NCBI GenBank assembly: GCA_033558025.1
Contig: JAUCEF010000007.1
Coordinates: forward strand, 5,022,001-5,086,000
Direction: 5' to 3'
DNA length: 64,000 nucleotides
Origin: Phytophthora sp. 'mugwort'
Lineage: Eukaryota > Oomycota > Peronosporomycetes > Peronosporales > Peronosporaceae
Made by a program: the position numbers and the translations under genes. The notes under the pieces are model-generated. The model was not told the origin of the DNA. It saw nothing but the letters and a program-made list of their open reading frames with translations, and did not search any database. Of this stretch, positions 54,769 to 64,000 are shown one piece after another; the stretch's first letter is position 1; each line of letters begins with the position of its first letter.

Positions 54769-54824
54769 CCTGGTAGCACTTGTAGTCAATCCCGCACCTG
54801 AGTCTTAAGACTATCTCGGTGAGG

Positions 54825-55590
54825 ATGGAGCAGACAGCGTTTTGTAACCTGTCCCAGAGCCAGCAAGACGCGCTGACAAAGCTTATGTCTTTGCTCGGCC
54901 CTGAGGGCATAACGCATCTTGCTTCGCAAGGACCGGACGCGGTGAACGTGCGTCTTGAGGCGTTCCCCCCCAAGTTACGAGAATGCTCTGTTGGAGCACC
55001 TCCAGCAGAGGATATCGGCGTCTGCACCGACATCGACGACATCGCAGGATGGGGCATCCCGGCCTAAACGGCTCGTGAGCGTCAAGACTTTTGAAGGAAA
55101 GGAGGGGGAGAACCTCATGTTGTGGATCCGTGCGATCGAAATGGCGATGGGATCGGCCATGATCCGTACTGAACAACAGCGCGTGGCGCTGGCGATCTCG
55201 AATCTCGGTGGCCAAGCAGGCCGGCCACTGGCTGGGGTGTTGCCAACGCTACTCCATCCAACGTACCGGTATATGTCCCTATGGACCTCAGCCACGCTGA
55301 AGATGAGGAAGCTGAGCTTCATGCTGCCGAGCAGCGAATGGGTGTTCGTCGGTGCTCTCATCTGCCGAACACCACCCATTTGAGGGCAACCTGTCCGTCA
55401 CGCAGGTCGCGTCAAGGCCCAACGAGCTTTCTCTCTGCGTCGAGCCAAGCCATCGGCTCGTCGTGGGGAAACGGCGACACTCTGCAGGCGCGGGGCGCCC
55501 TGCTGGGGAAGAACTGATTTCTGTTGAGCCTCATGGAGGTGGAGGGCAACCGGGCCCAGCCCTGGAGAGAGCCTTACTCTCTAACACTGA
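54825..55590 (+). pseudogene. Family A gag, internally deleted
   Basis: ATG 54825 (MEQTAFCNLSQSQQDALTKLM). A frame change near 54970 leads to RRSPPSYENALLEHLQQRI and VSVKTFEGKEGENLMLWIRAIEMAMGSAM. The region after AISNLGG (~55205) jumps to unrelated sequence, so most of capsid and any zinc knuckle is deleted compared with family B. Particle formation is not possible from this copy. Confidence 0.7.
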
Positions 55591-55594
55591 ACGT

Positions 55595-56010
55595 GTATGC
55601 AAGCCGGGATTGCTCGTCGTTGAGGCGACGGTGAAGGGCTTTGAGAAGCCATGGATCATATTGATCGATTCTGGAGCGTCGGGCAACTACGCCCGACGCT
55701 CCACGATGAATGGAAGACAGCAATACGCTGAGGCGCTCCGGTAGCGCAGGAATGACATCATCACTGTCGCCTAGCGACGGGGATCGTGTCAAGGTGCCTA
55801 AAGTTCCTGTGAACCTGGGCGTGAAGTTCTCGACTTCGATAGCGTAGAACGCTGTCTGGTCCTGGACCTGGATTCGAGGTACGACCTCATCCTAGGCATG
55901 GCATGGCTGGAACGCCATGAGCCATGGATTGATTTGAGGTCGAAGATCTTGGGCGCAACGCGCTTTACTCCTGGTGGGGCTTTGGTGAGTGATGAACCCA
56001 CCTCTGCTAG
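55595..56010 (+). pseudogene. Family A protease
   Basis: Active site region WIILIDSGASGNYARRS (55650-55705), with an intact D-S-G-A motif, and DSRYDLILGMAWLERHEPWIDLRS (55875-55945) in another frame. Breaks near 55745. Confidence 0.7.
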
Positions 56011-57030
56011 GAAGCAAAAGCGCTATTGCGCGGGCACTGGACCGAGGCGGTCAGTGTGTTGGACATCGGCGTATCCGAACCTGTAGACACTGACGGTGTC
56101 GATGACAAAGGTCCCGAGCGGTGCTCGTGGGCTGTGACTGGGGAGGCAGGTAACCCGCTGGGTGACACAGGTGACATATGCCACGACAACGACATTCGTC
56201 ATGATGACGGTGTGTCGTTACACGCCATGCGTAACGTGGCCGGCAGTATGCCGGGGCATCATGGCCGCGGGCCTCAGGATGCACGTGGAGCGGCAGACAA
56301 TCCGCTGGGTGACCGACGTCATGATGACATTGGTCACGACAGTGGCACTCATCACGACGACGAGTTGTCGCTACACGCCATACGTGGTGTGACCGGCCGT
56401 GGGCCGGGCCATCAAGGTCGAGGGCCCACTGATGGAGGTGACGTGGCACGTAATCCACGGGGTGGAGACTGCGAGCATCACAGCTCTGCGAGGTTGTCGG
56501 TCAAGGCATACCAGGCTCGGGTAAGATGCACATGGTGCAAGCACCTGGAGACGCAGCTGATGTGACTGTTAGGACCTCTCCGAGGCGAACAGTTTCAGCG
56601 GGGCGAAGGCTACAACGCAGAGCACAGCCATGAGATGCAGAGCGTCTTGTGCATCTAACATGAGTGAAGAGAATCCTAGTGATAGCGAGCAGCTATATAC
56701 ACTCGTCAACGGAGTGACAGGGGAAGTCGATGACGACATCAGTCTAGAGACTATGCCCACTGCGGACGATCTGTTGGAGCTGGACGAGATGTCCATGGCC
56801 GAGTTCGGTGACGCCTTGAAGGCTGGCGAATTAGCCGAGTTGGTCATTCTACGACCTGAAGAGGAGTTAAACTCGTCGTCGCTTTTGGATAAAGCAGGCC
56901 TTGAGGACACCAAAGCGTCGAATGCGCGGGCAGGATCCTCGATCCTCAAGGACCCCTCAGATCAGTACTACCCTTTGGTGAAGGAGTATCAAGACGTGGT
57001 CTCGATAGAACCTCCACGAGGCTACCTCTG
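56011..57030 (+). other. Family A protease-RT spacer
   Basis: Linker region of pol. 56026-56565 is an open His/Asp-rich frame with a repeated HDD/HHDD character (two similar ~115 bp units near 56165-56260 and 56315-56400). 56660-57000 encodes the acidic pre-RT segment ending QYYPLVKEYQDVV. Confidence 0.5.
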
Positions 57031-57034
57031 AATC

Positions 57035-57905
57035 GAGGTGTACGTCATGAGATTGACCTGCTTCCTGGAACCAAATACTGCGTGACATGGCAGTGGCCTT
57101 TACCACGAGAACAGTGTGACGTCATTGACGCGTTCTTCTGTGCTAAGCACGAGGCAGGTATGGTGCGCGAGAGCAGGTTCCACACTCAACGCCTACGTTC
57201 TGTGTCAGAAAGCCGAATGGCAAGTGGCGAACCGTTCATGCTTTTAATAAGCGCAGCCGGCCACCATTCCGGCGCAGACGCCTATTCCTAGGAAGAACGT
57301 TCTCCAGAACAACATGGCGGGGTGTATGGTGTACAGTGCCCTCGACCGGTCGATAAATATTATCAATTGCTGATGCGAGCAAGCGAAATTCCACTTACGG
57401 CGGTCAGCACTTCGAGCGGTATGCTCTGGGAGTGGCTAATAATACCCCAAGGGCTGCCGAACGCGCCTGCGACGTTCCCCGTCTTGTGACGCAACTGTTC
57501 AGGCCCTACAGGGTGTATGCTCAGACATACTTCGACGATATATTCGTCCATAGTCGTGCGGAGCACGGAAAGACTGATGTGGAGAACCACATTGAGCACC
57601 TGCGAGTGGTGCTCGAGTGCATGCGCACACACAAGTTGTATGCCAACATTGACAAGTGTGTCTTCGGCGCTGAAGAGATCCCCTTTCTGGGATGCTTCAT
57701 TGGGAAGCGAGGCCTTCGAGCGGATACCGCTAAGGTCAAGGCCATTGTAGACCGGCCGGTTCCAAAGAACCAGAAAGACTTACGGAAGTGTCTTGGCCTG
57801 GCCAATTACTTGCACAAGTGCAGCAAGAACTATGCTGAGGTGGCAAGGTCACTGTTCAATCTCCTTAAGAAGGATGTGGACTGGTGTTGGGACATTAAGC
57901 GGCTT
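57035..57905 (+). pseudogene. Family A reverse transcriptase
   Basis: ELLPGTKYC-type start near 57060, WPLPREQCDVIDAFF (57090), a broken middle around 57200-57480, active site YFDDIFVHS (57525-57550), KLYANIDKCVFGAEEIPFLGC (57635-57695) and QKDLRKCLGLANYLHKCS (57770). Four or more breaks; active-site aspartates intact. Confidence 0.8.
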
Positions 57906-57959
57906 CTGAAGCCATTAAGGAGAGTCCCCTTCAGGCCCCGATCCTGGCCCTACCAGACC

Positions 57960-58262
57960 GCGATCGTCCTTTCAGTGTCGTCTGGAACGCGTTGGACTTT
58001 GCCATCGGCAGTGCTTCGTTGCATGCAGACGCTGAAGGGCGTGAAAGCGTGATCGCGTTTGAATCTCGCCAACTTAAGGCTGCTGAGAAGAACTATCTAG
58101 TTCATGACAAAGCGCTACTTGCGATGAAGTATGCGCTCGTCAAATTCAGGGTTCACCTGCTCGGCTCCACGCCGTTTGTGATCTACACGGATCATGCGTC
58201 GCTACGCACTGCGACGCAGTCGCCTCATCTCTCTCAGAGAATGGCCCGTTGGCTCTCATTTG
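57960..58262 (+). pseudogene. Family A RNase H, truncated
   Basis: LDFAIGSASLHADAEGRESVIAFESRQLKAAEKNY, DKALLAMKYALVKFRVHLLG and FVIYTDHASLRTATQSPHLSQRMARWLSF. The usual Glu of DKELL is Ala here (DKALL), which would weaken catalysis. After ARWLSF the sequence jumps directly to the integrase core. Confidence 0.75.
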
Positions 58263-58830
58263 AAGCTTGCCGCGGGATGTGGCGGGCAAACACCGACATC
58301 GTGGTCTTTGTCGACCGATTGAGCAAGATAACTCATTTAATGTCGGTGCCAGACCCCATCGATGGAGAAAGAACAGTAACGCTGTTCATGGATCGTGTCT
58401 TTTGACAGCATGGTCTGCCAGAGGCAATTGTCTCGGATCGAGATCCCCGTTTCACAACTAAGTTTTGGACGTCGGTCTTTAAGGTGCTCGGCACTCGACT
58501 CGACATGTCCACGCGGACCATCCGCAGACTGATGGTCAGACGGAACGCGTGCACACGTCGTTGAAGACATGCTTCGGAGTCTCTGTGCAGACAGACCCAA
58601 GCAATGGAGTTCGATGCTCCCACTCGTTGAGTTTGCATTGAACAATGCGGTGCATGCCTCGACAGGCCTCACCCCGTTCTATTTGAACGGTCTCACAGAC
58701 CCTCGCATCCTGCTGACGCCACCACTCCGTGGTTCTGGGCTTAGTGGGGGAGGGATGGCCGATGGGCTAGTTGATATCAGCCCTGCTGCAGTTCGCAAGC
58801 AAGTTGACACGTTCGTGTCTATCGTTTAAG
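58263..58830 (+). pseudogene. Family A integrase core, zinc domain deleted
   Basis: DIVVFVDRLSKITHLMSVP (Asp near 58315), AIVSDRDPRFTTKFW (Asp near 58440) and a GQTERV-like Glu near 58540 in another frame, then LVEFALNNAVHASTGLTPFYLNG. The HHCC domain and linker expected between RNase H and the core are missing, a deletion of some hundreds of bases. Confidence 0.75.
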
Positions 58831-59740
58831 TGTCTTACGACAAGTACGCGATGCGATGGCTAAAAGCCAAGATGTTCGGAAAGGAACAGGCTGATGCAAA
58901 GGGCAGCAGCAACATTTGAAGTGTTTAACGTAGGTGACAAAGTTTCATTAAACGCTAAAACCTACCTACACATGCAGTGTCTGCGGTCTTTAAGACCAAT
59001 TGTGCCCGCGCTTCACTGGACCTTTTAAGATCCTGGCCAGGAAGGGCCTTGCGTACACGCTCAATCCTCCGAAGAAGATGCGTACCCCCCCGTGTTTTAT
59101 GTAGGCTTCCTTAACCATATCGAGACCCGGCTCGGGTGAGCGTGGAGGGTTTGGCGCCACAGCAGGTAGCTGGCCAAAGCGCTGGAGGCGCACGAGGAGG
59201 TCCAACTGACCACGTAACTAAGCGAGCGAACGGTCCAGCGCTTCGAAGCGACGAGCAAAGGTCTCTGCTCCAGGAGCTCTATGCGGGTGTCACTCAAGGC
59301 AGGGGACTGAAACCAGTCGACCCGATGATGCACGGCATCGATCTCGTCAGCGAGACGGTCAAGATGACTCATCGCCCACTGTAGCGAGTCGAGCAGGGTC
59401 TGCACCCGCCTCTCGACCGCTAGCAGATCACTGCGACTCGCAGCGCGAGGATCCAGCCGGTCATCGACCTCAACCGCTGTTGCTCGATTAGCAGGGAACT
59501 TCCCACTATCATGTGGAGCGCTTAGTGGCGCGGCGTCGTCGCCAGGATCGTACCCAATATCTTGTGCAGTGGAGGGGCTATACTCACTCACAGAACTCTT
59601 GGGAGTACGAGGTTCCCCACCGGCAAGATTGTCCTGACGTCGTGGACGCTTTCGATCGACGCGATCAGCAGAGCGCTGAGGGCCAGCGACCGAGGCGTCG
59701 CTCGCCTGGCGCTTCCCGGGAATAGCCGCTGGAGGGCCAA
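58831..59740 (+). pseudogene. Family A pol C-terminus with chromodomain
   Basis: 58930-59120 is a decayed GPY/F region. 59505-59650 encodes a chromodomain: YHVERLVARRRRQDRTQYLVQWRGYTHSQNSWEYE with the aromatic cage positions Y, W and W/Y present. Sense coding ends at 59725. Confidence 0.75.
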
Positions 59741-60854
59741 GGCCAGCAGCAGAGTTGTCGCTCTGGTCTTGAAGAGGAGCGGCCTCACGGGCGTGAGAGC
59801 CGCTAGCTGTGACAACAGAAGCACCGAGTGCGTGAGAGCGCTGGGGGCGAGGCCGGTAGGCGGGGGTAATTGGCGTTTCGCCTTGAGTTTCGCGAACTCA
59901 AAACAGAGTCGACGTTCGAATCGAACATCCGTTTCACTGAAACTAGCCCGAAGGGCATCAATGGAAGAGGGCTTGTGAGCTCCTCCCACCCAACTTTGGA
60001 ACTGTCCATCGTCTTCCCAAGACGTCTCTCGTGACAGGAGCACGACTGGGTAAGTCCGCAACGGTGGAACCGATCCGTGCCGAGCTTAAACTTGCAGGCG
60101 CTCACGATACTCGCGCTGAGTAGTCTCTTGAGGAGTCAAATATCTCTCTCTGAGAGACTCTCGCGCGGCGAGCTCATCGGGTGTTGCGGCCGCCGGCCCA
60201 ATCACATATGTGTTAAGCAACTCCGACGTGCTCAGCGAGCCACTTCGCTGGGATCGCGAGACTCAAAGCTATAGTCACGACGTGACGGGGTAAGCAATGG
60301 CCGAGCCATAGGTCGCCTCGAACGTGAGAGCTGCGGATCAGCGGCGAGCTGTTGCTCCTGGACTTCGTCCAAATGATTGGTGACGACACCATATCCCCTG
60401 GGATCATCTGTTGTTCTTAGCGAAGGTAGGGGAGGCGTATTGCGCAGGACTCGTGGAGTCGAGAGCTCGAACGAATTCGGAGCGCGCAATTGGCGGCGCG
60501 AGCTCGTCGAGCGGACAGGGCTACTACCGGTCATGGACTCAGTGTAGTCGATCTCCTCTTCACCTTCCTTAAGGTTGTCAAAGAGGGCGTCTCGCGCAGA
60601 GCGTATGGGGCACTGCCTCCAGCGGCTTCGCCGCCTCCACTCATGGTCTTTTGACCGTATCGGCGCTTGTGCGCTGAGTGATACTCTCGCACCGAGAGCC
60701 ACGAGGGTACGGGTGGCGCACGGTCAGAGACCTCTCCCGAACGGGATGACGAGGATAACGAAGGTGCCGGAGACAAAGAGGGGCTTAGCCCGCGGCGAGG
60801 GCTGCTATCGCGAGGCGAACGAGGAAGGTCAAAAGACCAATGGGTTGTTGACAT
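59720..60854 (-). pseudogene. Antisense accessory gene of family A
   Basis: From ATG 60854 (MSTTHWSFDLPRSPRD), ~380 codons towards the chromodomain. Ser/Pro/Arg-rich N-terminus, frame change near 60590, EEEIDYTESMTGSSPVRST, helical middle (ELLNTYVIGPAAATPDELAA, ESLRERYLTPQETTQREYRE, 60220-60090), one stop at 60087, then YPVVLLSRETSWEDDGQFQSW and DALRASFSETDVRFERRLC followed by FEFAKLKAKRQL. The end resembles family B's YPAVMPP...DLRIEFAYVVGKRQL. A second family A fragment conserves the start (28052). No known domain recognised. Confidence 0.6.
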
Positions 60855-60979
60855 CTGAGTGTGAACACTCGATGCGGAACTAGCAGTGGAACGCTCTTGG
60901 AGCGGAAGGTTCCGGCCTTTTCGATTGATACAATCAGACCCTCGTGGATACGGTGTGTCCACGGTTTGGTGGGGGAGAG

Positions 60980-61376
60980 TGTAACGGGGTACACGAACGT
61001 AACACGAGTGTAGCAGTGCTACGTGTCACCTTGTAGTAAGTGGTACTTGGTACCACTTGGATTAACGGGATTTCAGTACGTGGCCACAGGGCCACTCGAC
61101 ATGCATTTGACTAGGTTTAACTATGGTATATAGTTAGAGTTATACATTTACATCACCGGCGACTTTGCCGCAGATAAGCAAACAAATAACAGTTCAGTTT
61201 TAGCAGTAAGGAGAGTATTGCCCTAGGTTTAGAAATGCTGACTCTTTGTCTCTAGTTGTTATTGTATAACTAGAGTGATCTAAGTCTCTGCGGAGACCTT
61301 AGGGGTTAGGATAACCACAGCTAAGACTCAGTCATACGTCCTCCTCTGACGCACTACGCTACGCAGCCCCGCCGCA
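60980..61376 (+). repeat. 3' LTR-A
   Basis: 397 bp, TGTAACGGGG...CCCCGCCGCA, followed by GTCAC, the target duplication. Confidence 0.9.
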
Positions 61377-61513
61377 GTCACCTTGGATGCCACCTTGGTG
61401 GATCCCTTAGCGGCAGAGCCTTTCCCGGACGGCTTAGACCTCTTAGTCTGCTGCTTGGAAGCAACAGGCTTAGCAGGCGTTTTGGCACCGCTTCCAGACC
61501 GAGTCTTGGTCAT
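61377..61513 (-). pseudogene. Antisense accessory gene of family B (copy B-2, first ~45 codons)
   Basis: ATG 61513, MTKTRSGSGAKTPAKPVASK followed by more Lys/Ser/Gly-rich sequence (QQTKRSKPSGKGS). No stop up to the family A junction, unlike B-1, which has one. Strongly basic; a nucleic-acid-binding or nuclear-localising tail is plausible but unproven. Confidence 0.6.
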
Positions 61514-61994
61514 GCTTGATGCTGGTGTGGAAGCCTAGAAGAAGAAGAGCACGCGGAAGTGCTCGGGCTCAAAAAGAAATGAGCCGTCTGCGGAAATCAA
61601 CCGCAGCGAAGTCGATGTAATTCGACTCGGAGAGTGAAAGGCGGCGATTCCTTTCACTCGCCCTGGATGGTCGGTAAACCGAACCTACGTGGGGGAGGAT
61701 GTAACGGGGTTACATGAAGAATGCCAAGTCACTTTTCAGAGCAGGTGTACCCAAGTACACTAAGTGATGTAGCTAAACATCACTATGACGTCGACGGTAA
61801 TGACGTCATGGATATGGTACAAAGACCTCAGAGCCACTCAATAGGATAACATCTAGGGAACTTTATAGGTGACTAATAGTTAGTATATAGACGCAGTAAA
61901 ATGGGGTCACCTATAAATATATTCAGTCTTAGTTCTACCTAATTTTGGTAACAGTCCCAAAGGCTAGGGACTAGTGAGCTGCCGTTCACTGACA
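61377..61994 (+). mobile_element. Family B element B-2, right part with truncated LTR-B
   Basis: Continues B-2 after the family A insertion: start of the antisense gene (61513-61377, minus strand), purine tract (GTGGGGGAGGA, ~61689-61699) and LTR-B from 61700. The LTR is cut off at ~61994, about 60 bp before its expected end, by the inverted B-3 piece. One intact TGACGTCA at 61801-61808. Confidence 0.85.
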
Positions 61995-64000
61995 AACACC
62001 AACGGAACTTACCTTGGCGAGTGGCAAGATCCTAGTGTCTAGTACGACTAAATCCCAACATTAATCACGTTTAAGTTTCCTCTTCCATTCTTGTCAGAGT
62101 ACTCCTTTTGTTTATCCTGTGCCGCTGCCATGACATCACGGACACGGCTGATTACGTTCAGCCTGATGTCTATAAAAGACTCCACTTGTTTCCGCAAGGA
62201 AACCGGTCTCATGTCCGAGACCTGGGAGGAAAGCGCTTTCCGAGTCTCTCCTCCACTTAGAACTGAAGACGGGGCGGTGCCTCGCAAAGTAAGCGGCACC
62301 CGGGGTGACGTAAGCCATTCAGATAGAACGGGGCATACCCGGTCGATGCGTGAACCGCATTGTTGAGTGCAAACTCAACTACTGGCAGGCGTTCTGACCA
62401 AGTGCGAGGAGCCTCCGCACAGACACTGCGTAGAGTGTCCTCAAACACTCGGTTGACACGCTCCGTCTGCCCATCCGTCTGAGGATGATCGGCAGTGGAC
62501 ATGTGCATCCTTGTTCCAAGTAGTTGGAACAGCGTTCGCCAGAATGCAACGGTAAACCGCGGTCATGATCCGAGCCAAATGTCTCCGGCAGACCATGATG
62601 GCGGAAACGTCATCCAGGAAAAGCTTCGCAGCCTGTTCCCCGGTCACTGTGTCTTTAACCGGAGCAAGATGCACCATCTTGCTCAGACGGCACACGAACG
62701 CCAAGATGCCGGTGTTCCCGTGGCCGTCGGCTGGAAGTCCGAAGATGAAATCCTGACTCATCGACTTCCAGCAGCCCCTGGAACGGGCAGGCTGCGCAAG
62801 GGAGCCGAGGCGTGCGCGGCGGGTGTCACCCGCTTACATGTTTCTCATGTCTTCACGTAATGTGCGACCCACTTGTACATGTGGGCCCACCAAAAATACT
62901 GGGAGACCGATTGGAAGGTCTTCTCGCGGTACAAGACCGCCGGACGGCGCATCGTACGCCTCCTGTAGGATGTCAAATTTGAGATCCTCGTCGCGTGGAA
63001 CGACTACCCGAGGGGTTCGTGGGGCTCCACTCGATAGTAGAGTAGGCCATCAGCCCACTCGTATCGATGGAGCGGGGCCCTTTGACGTAGTATGAGCCAC
63101 TCGGCCTTGGCTTCCTTGCCAGCGACCAGGAAACGCACCAGTGGTGCCAGGGCTTCGTCACCCCGATACGCCATGCGTATCTGATCGTATAGACGGTCGT
63201 GGCGCAATTTATGTTCTCCAGCTCATAGTCCGGCCTGCGTGACAACTCATCGGCAAGCACGTTGAATTTGCCAGGCTTGTACTCGACACGGAAGTTATAG
63301 TCCGCGAAGAACGACAGCCACTTCGCCATCCGTTGCGACAAATGGGGCGAATTCGTCGCCCCCCGTAAGGTGCGTGTTTTGTGTATATCACAAAGGGCTG
63401 AGAGCCCAGGAGGTGCACCCGGAACTTGACAAGGGCGTACTTCATGGCAAGCAGCTCCTTGTCATGAACGGGGTAGTTCCGTTCGGCAGCCTTGAGCTGC
63501 CTGGACTGAAACGAGATCACTCGTTCACGTCCTGCTGCATTGTCCTGCAGCAACGAACATCCGATTGCATAATCGGATGCACACAGAAGACGCTGAAGGC
63601 CTTCGTCTCGTCCGGCAGAGACAAGACAGGCGCCTTCTGAAGGCTTCCTCTGACGTTGCCAAAGGCGTCTTGGTGCTCACACCCCCAGTGCCAGTCGGTA
63701 TCCTTCTTTAGAAGATCCGACAAGGGTCTATCCAGGCCCGCGTACCCTTCGCTGTCTTATGGAGGTAGTTGTCTAAGCCCAGCCACTCCCTCAGGTCCTT
63801 CTGGGGCCTTGGCATTGGCCAAGCCGAAATGGCTTTGACCTTCTCCATGTCGGCTCCAACGCCGACGTTGCTAACGAAGCAACCGAGAACTTTGATCTCT
63901 TGCGCCGCGAAGACACACTTGTCGATGTTGGCATAGAGCTTCTTCGCTCTCATGATCTCCAACACTCGACAGAGGTGCTCCAAATGCACCTTCACAGCCG
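61995..64000 (-). mobile_element. Family B element B-3, inverted pol fragment continuing past the window
   Basis: Reverse complement of ~32790-34795 of B-1, paired positions summing to ~96790. Contains, reading the minus strand, RT 3' part (63995-63708), RNase H (63723-62973, with LLGSQPFVIYT intact), integrase core (62761-62257) and the VRDVMAAAQ segment to 62048. Nearly identical by eye to B-1 with few substitutions and one-base differences. Confidence 0.9.

Larger units (their letters stand above)
54374..61376 (+). mobile_element. Complete family A Ty3/Gypsy chromovirus
   Basis: 7.0 kb. LTRs 54374-54768 and 60980-61376 (TGTAACG...GC[TC]GCA). Flanked by a perfect GTCAC duplication (54369-54373 and 61377-61381). 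A primer-site-like TGGTAGCACTTGTAG follows the 5' LTR and a purine tract (GGTGGGGGAGAG) precedes the 3' LTR. It interrupts the B-2 element. Sense genes gag to chromodomain plus an antisense gene before the 3' LTR. Internal deletions (gag middle, RNase H to integrase) and frameshifts; non-autonomous. Confidence 0.92.

Noticed and set aside
1..64000. CRISPR array, bacterial operons or riboswitches
   Set aside because: Introns, LTR elements and gene families are eukaryotic; no regularly spaced repeat array was seen.

Overview
The window reads as nuclear DNA of a plant-associated oomycete, most likely Phytophthora or a close relative. The grounds are an elicitin-like secreted protein gene with a match to the oomycete initiator element, a receptor-like TKL kinase, short introns (about 65-80 nt), a Maverick/Polinton element and several chromodomain Ty3/Gypsy elements. 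About three quarters is mobile DNA. Host genes sit in one island at 38.2-51.4 kb.

Layout. (1) ~1.0-17.8 kb: a decayed Maverick/Polinton with protein-primed DNA polymerase B, retroviral-type integrase, an ExoX-like/zinc-ribbon fragment, a fibre protein ending in an S74 chaperone domain, and unassigned genes. A 5.3 kb block carrying the fibre and unassigned genes is present twice as a near-perfect inverted repeat around a 106 bp spacer. (2) 18.0-38.06 kb: nested and broken Ty3/Gypsy chromoviruses. These are a 5'-truncated GATC-rich element (family C), an antisense GATC-rich coiled-coil gene, the 3' end of a family A element, and an older element (E0) split by a complete family B element (29363-37462) with LTRs and a near-perfect target duplication. 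(3) 38.2-51.4 kb: Mo25/CAB39 (five exons), an 834-aa ankyrin protein, an intact-looking Tc1-type transposon with ~240 bp terminal repeats, a GPI-type elicitin-like protein, and a TKL receptor-like kinase with a mucin-like ectodomain. (4) 52.3-64.0 kb: a second family B element interrupted by a complete family A element (54374-61376, perfect 5 bp target duplication GTCAC), then an inverted, nearly identical piece of family B pol running off the right edge.

The most interesting signal is in the retrotransposons. Families A and B both carry an extra gene on the antisense strand, between the chromodomain end of pol and the 3' LTR. Its reading frame is largely open in copies where the sense strand is broken. 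The family A and B proteins share a weak common C-terminal pattern, and the start region (M-[SP]-T-x-x-W-S-F) is conserved between two family A copies. Other leads are the Polinton palindrome, S74 fibre and TQT (dynein light chain-type) motifs; paired CRE-type sites in the family B LTR; and near-identical inverted family B blocks flanking the gene island. All readings are by eye; identities are estimates and no searches were run.
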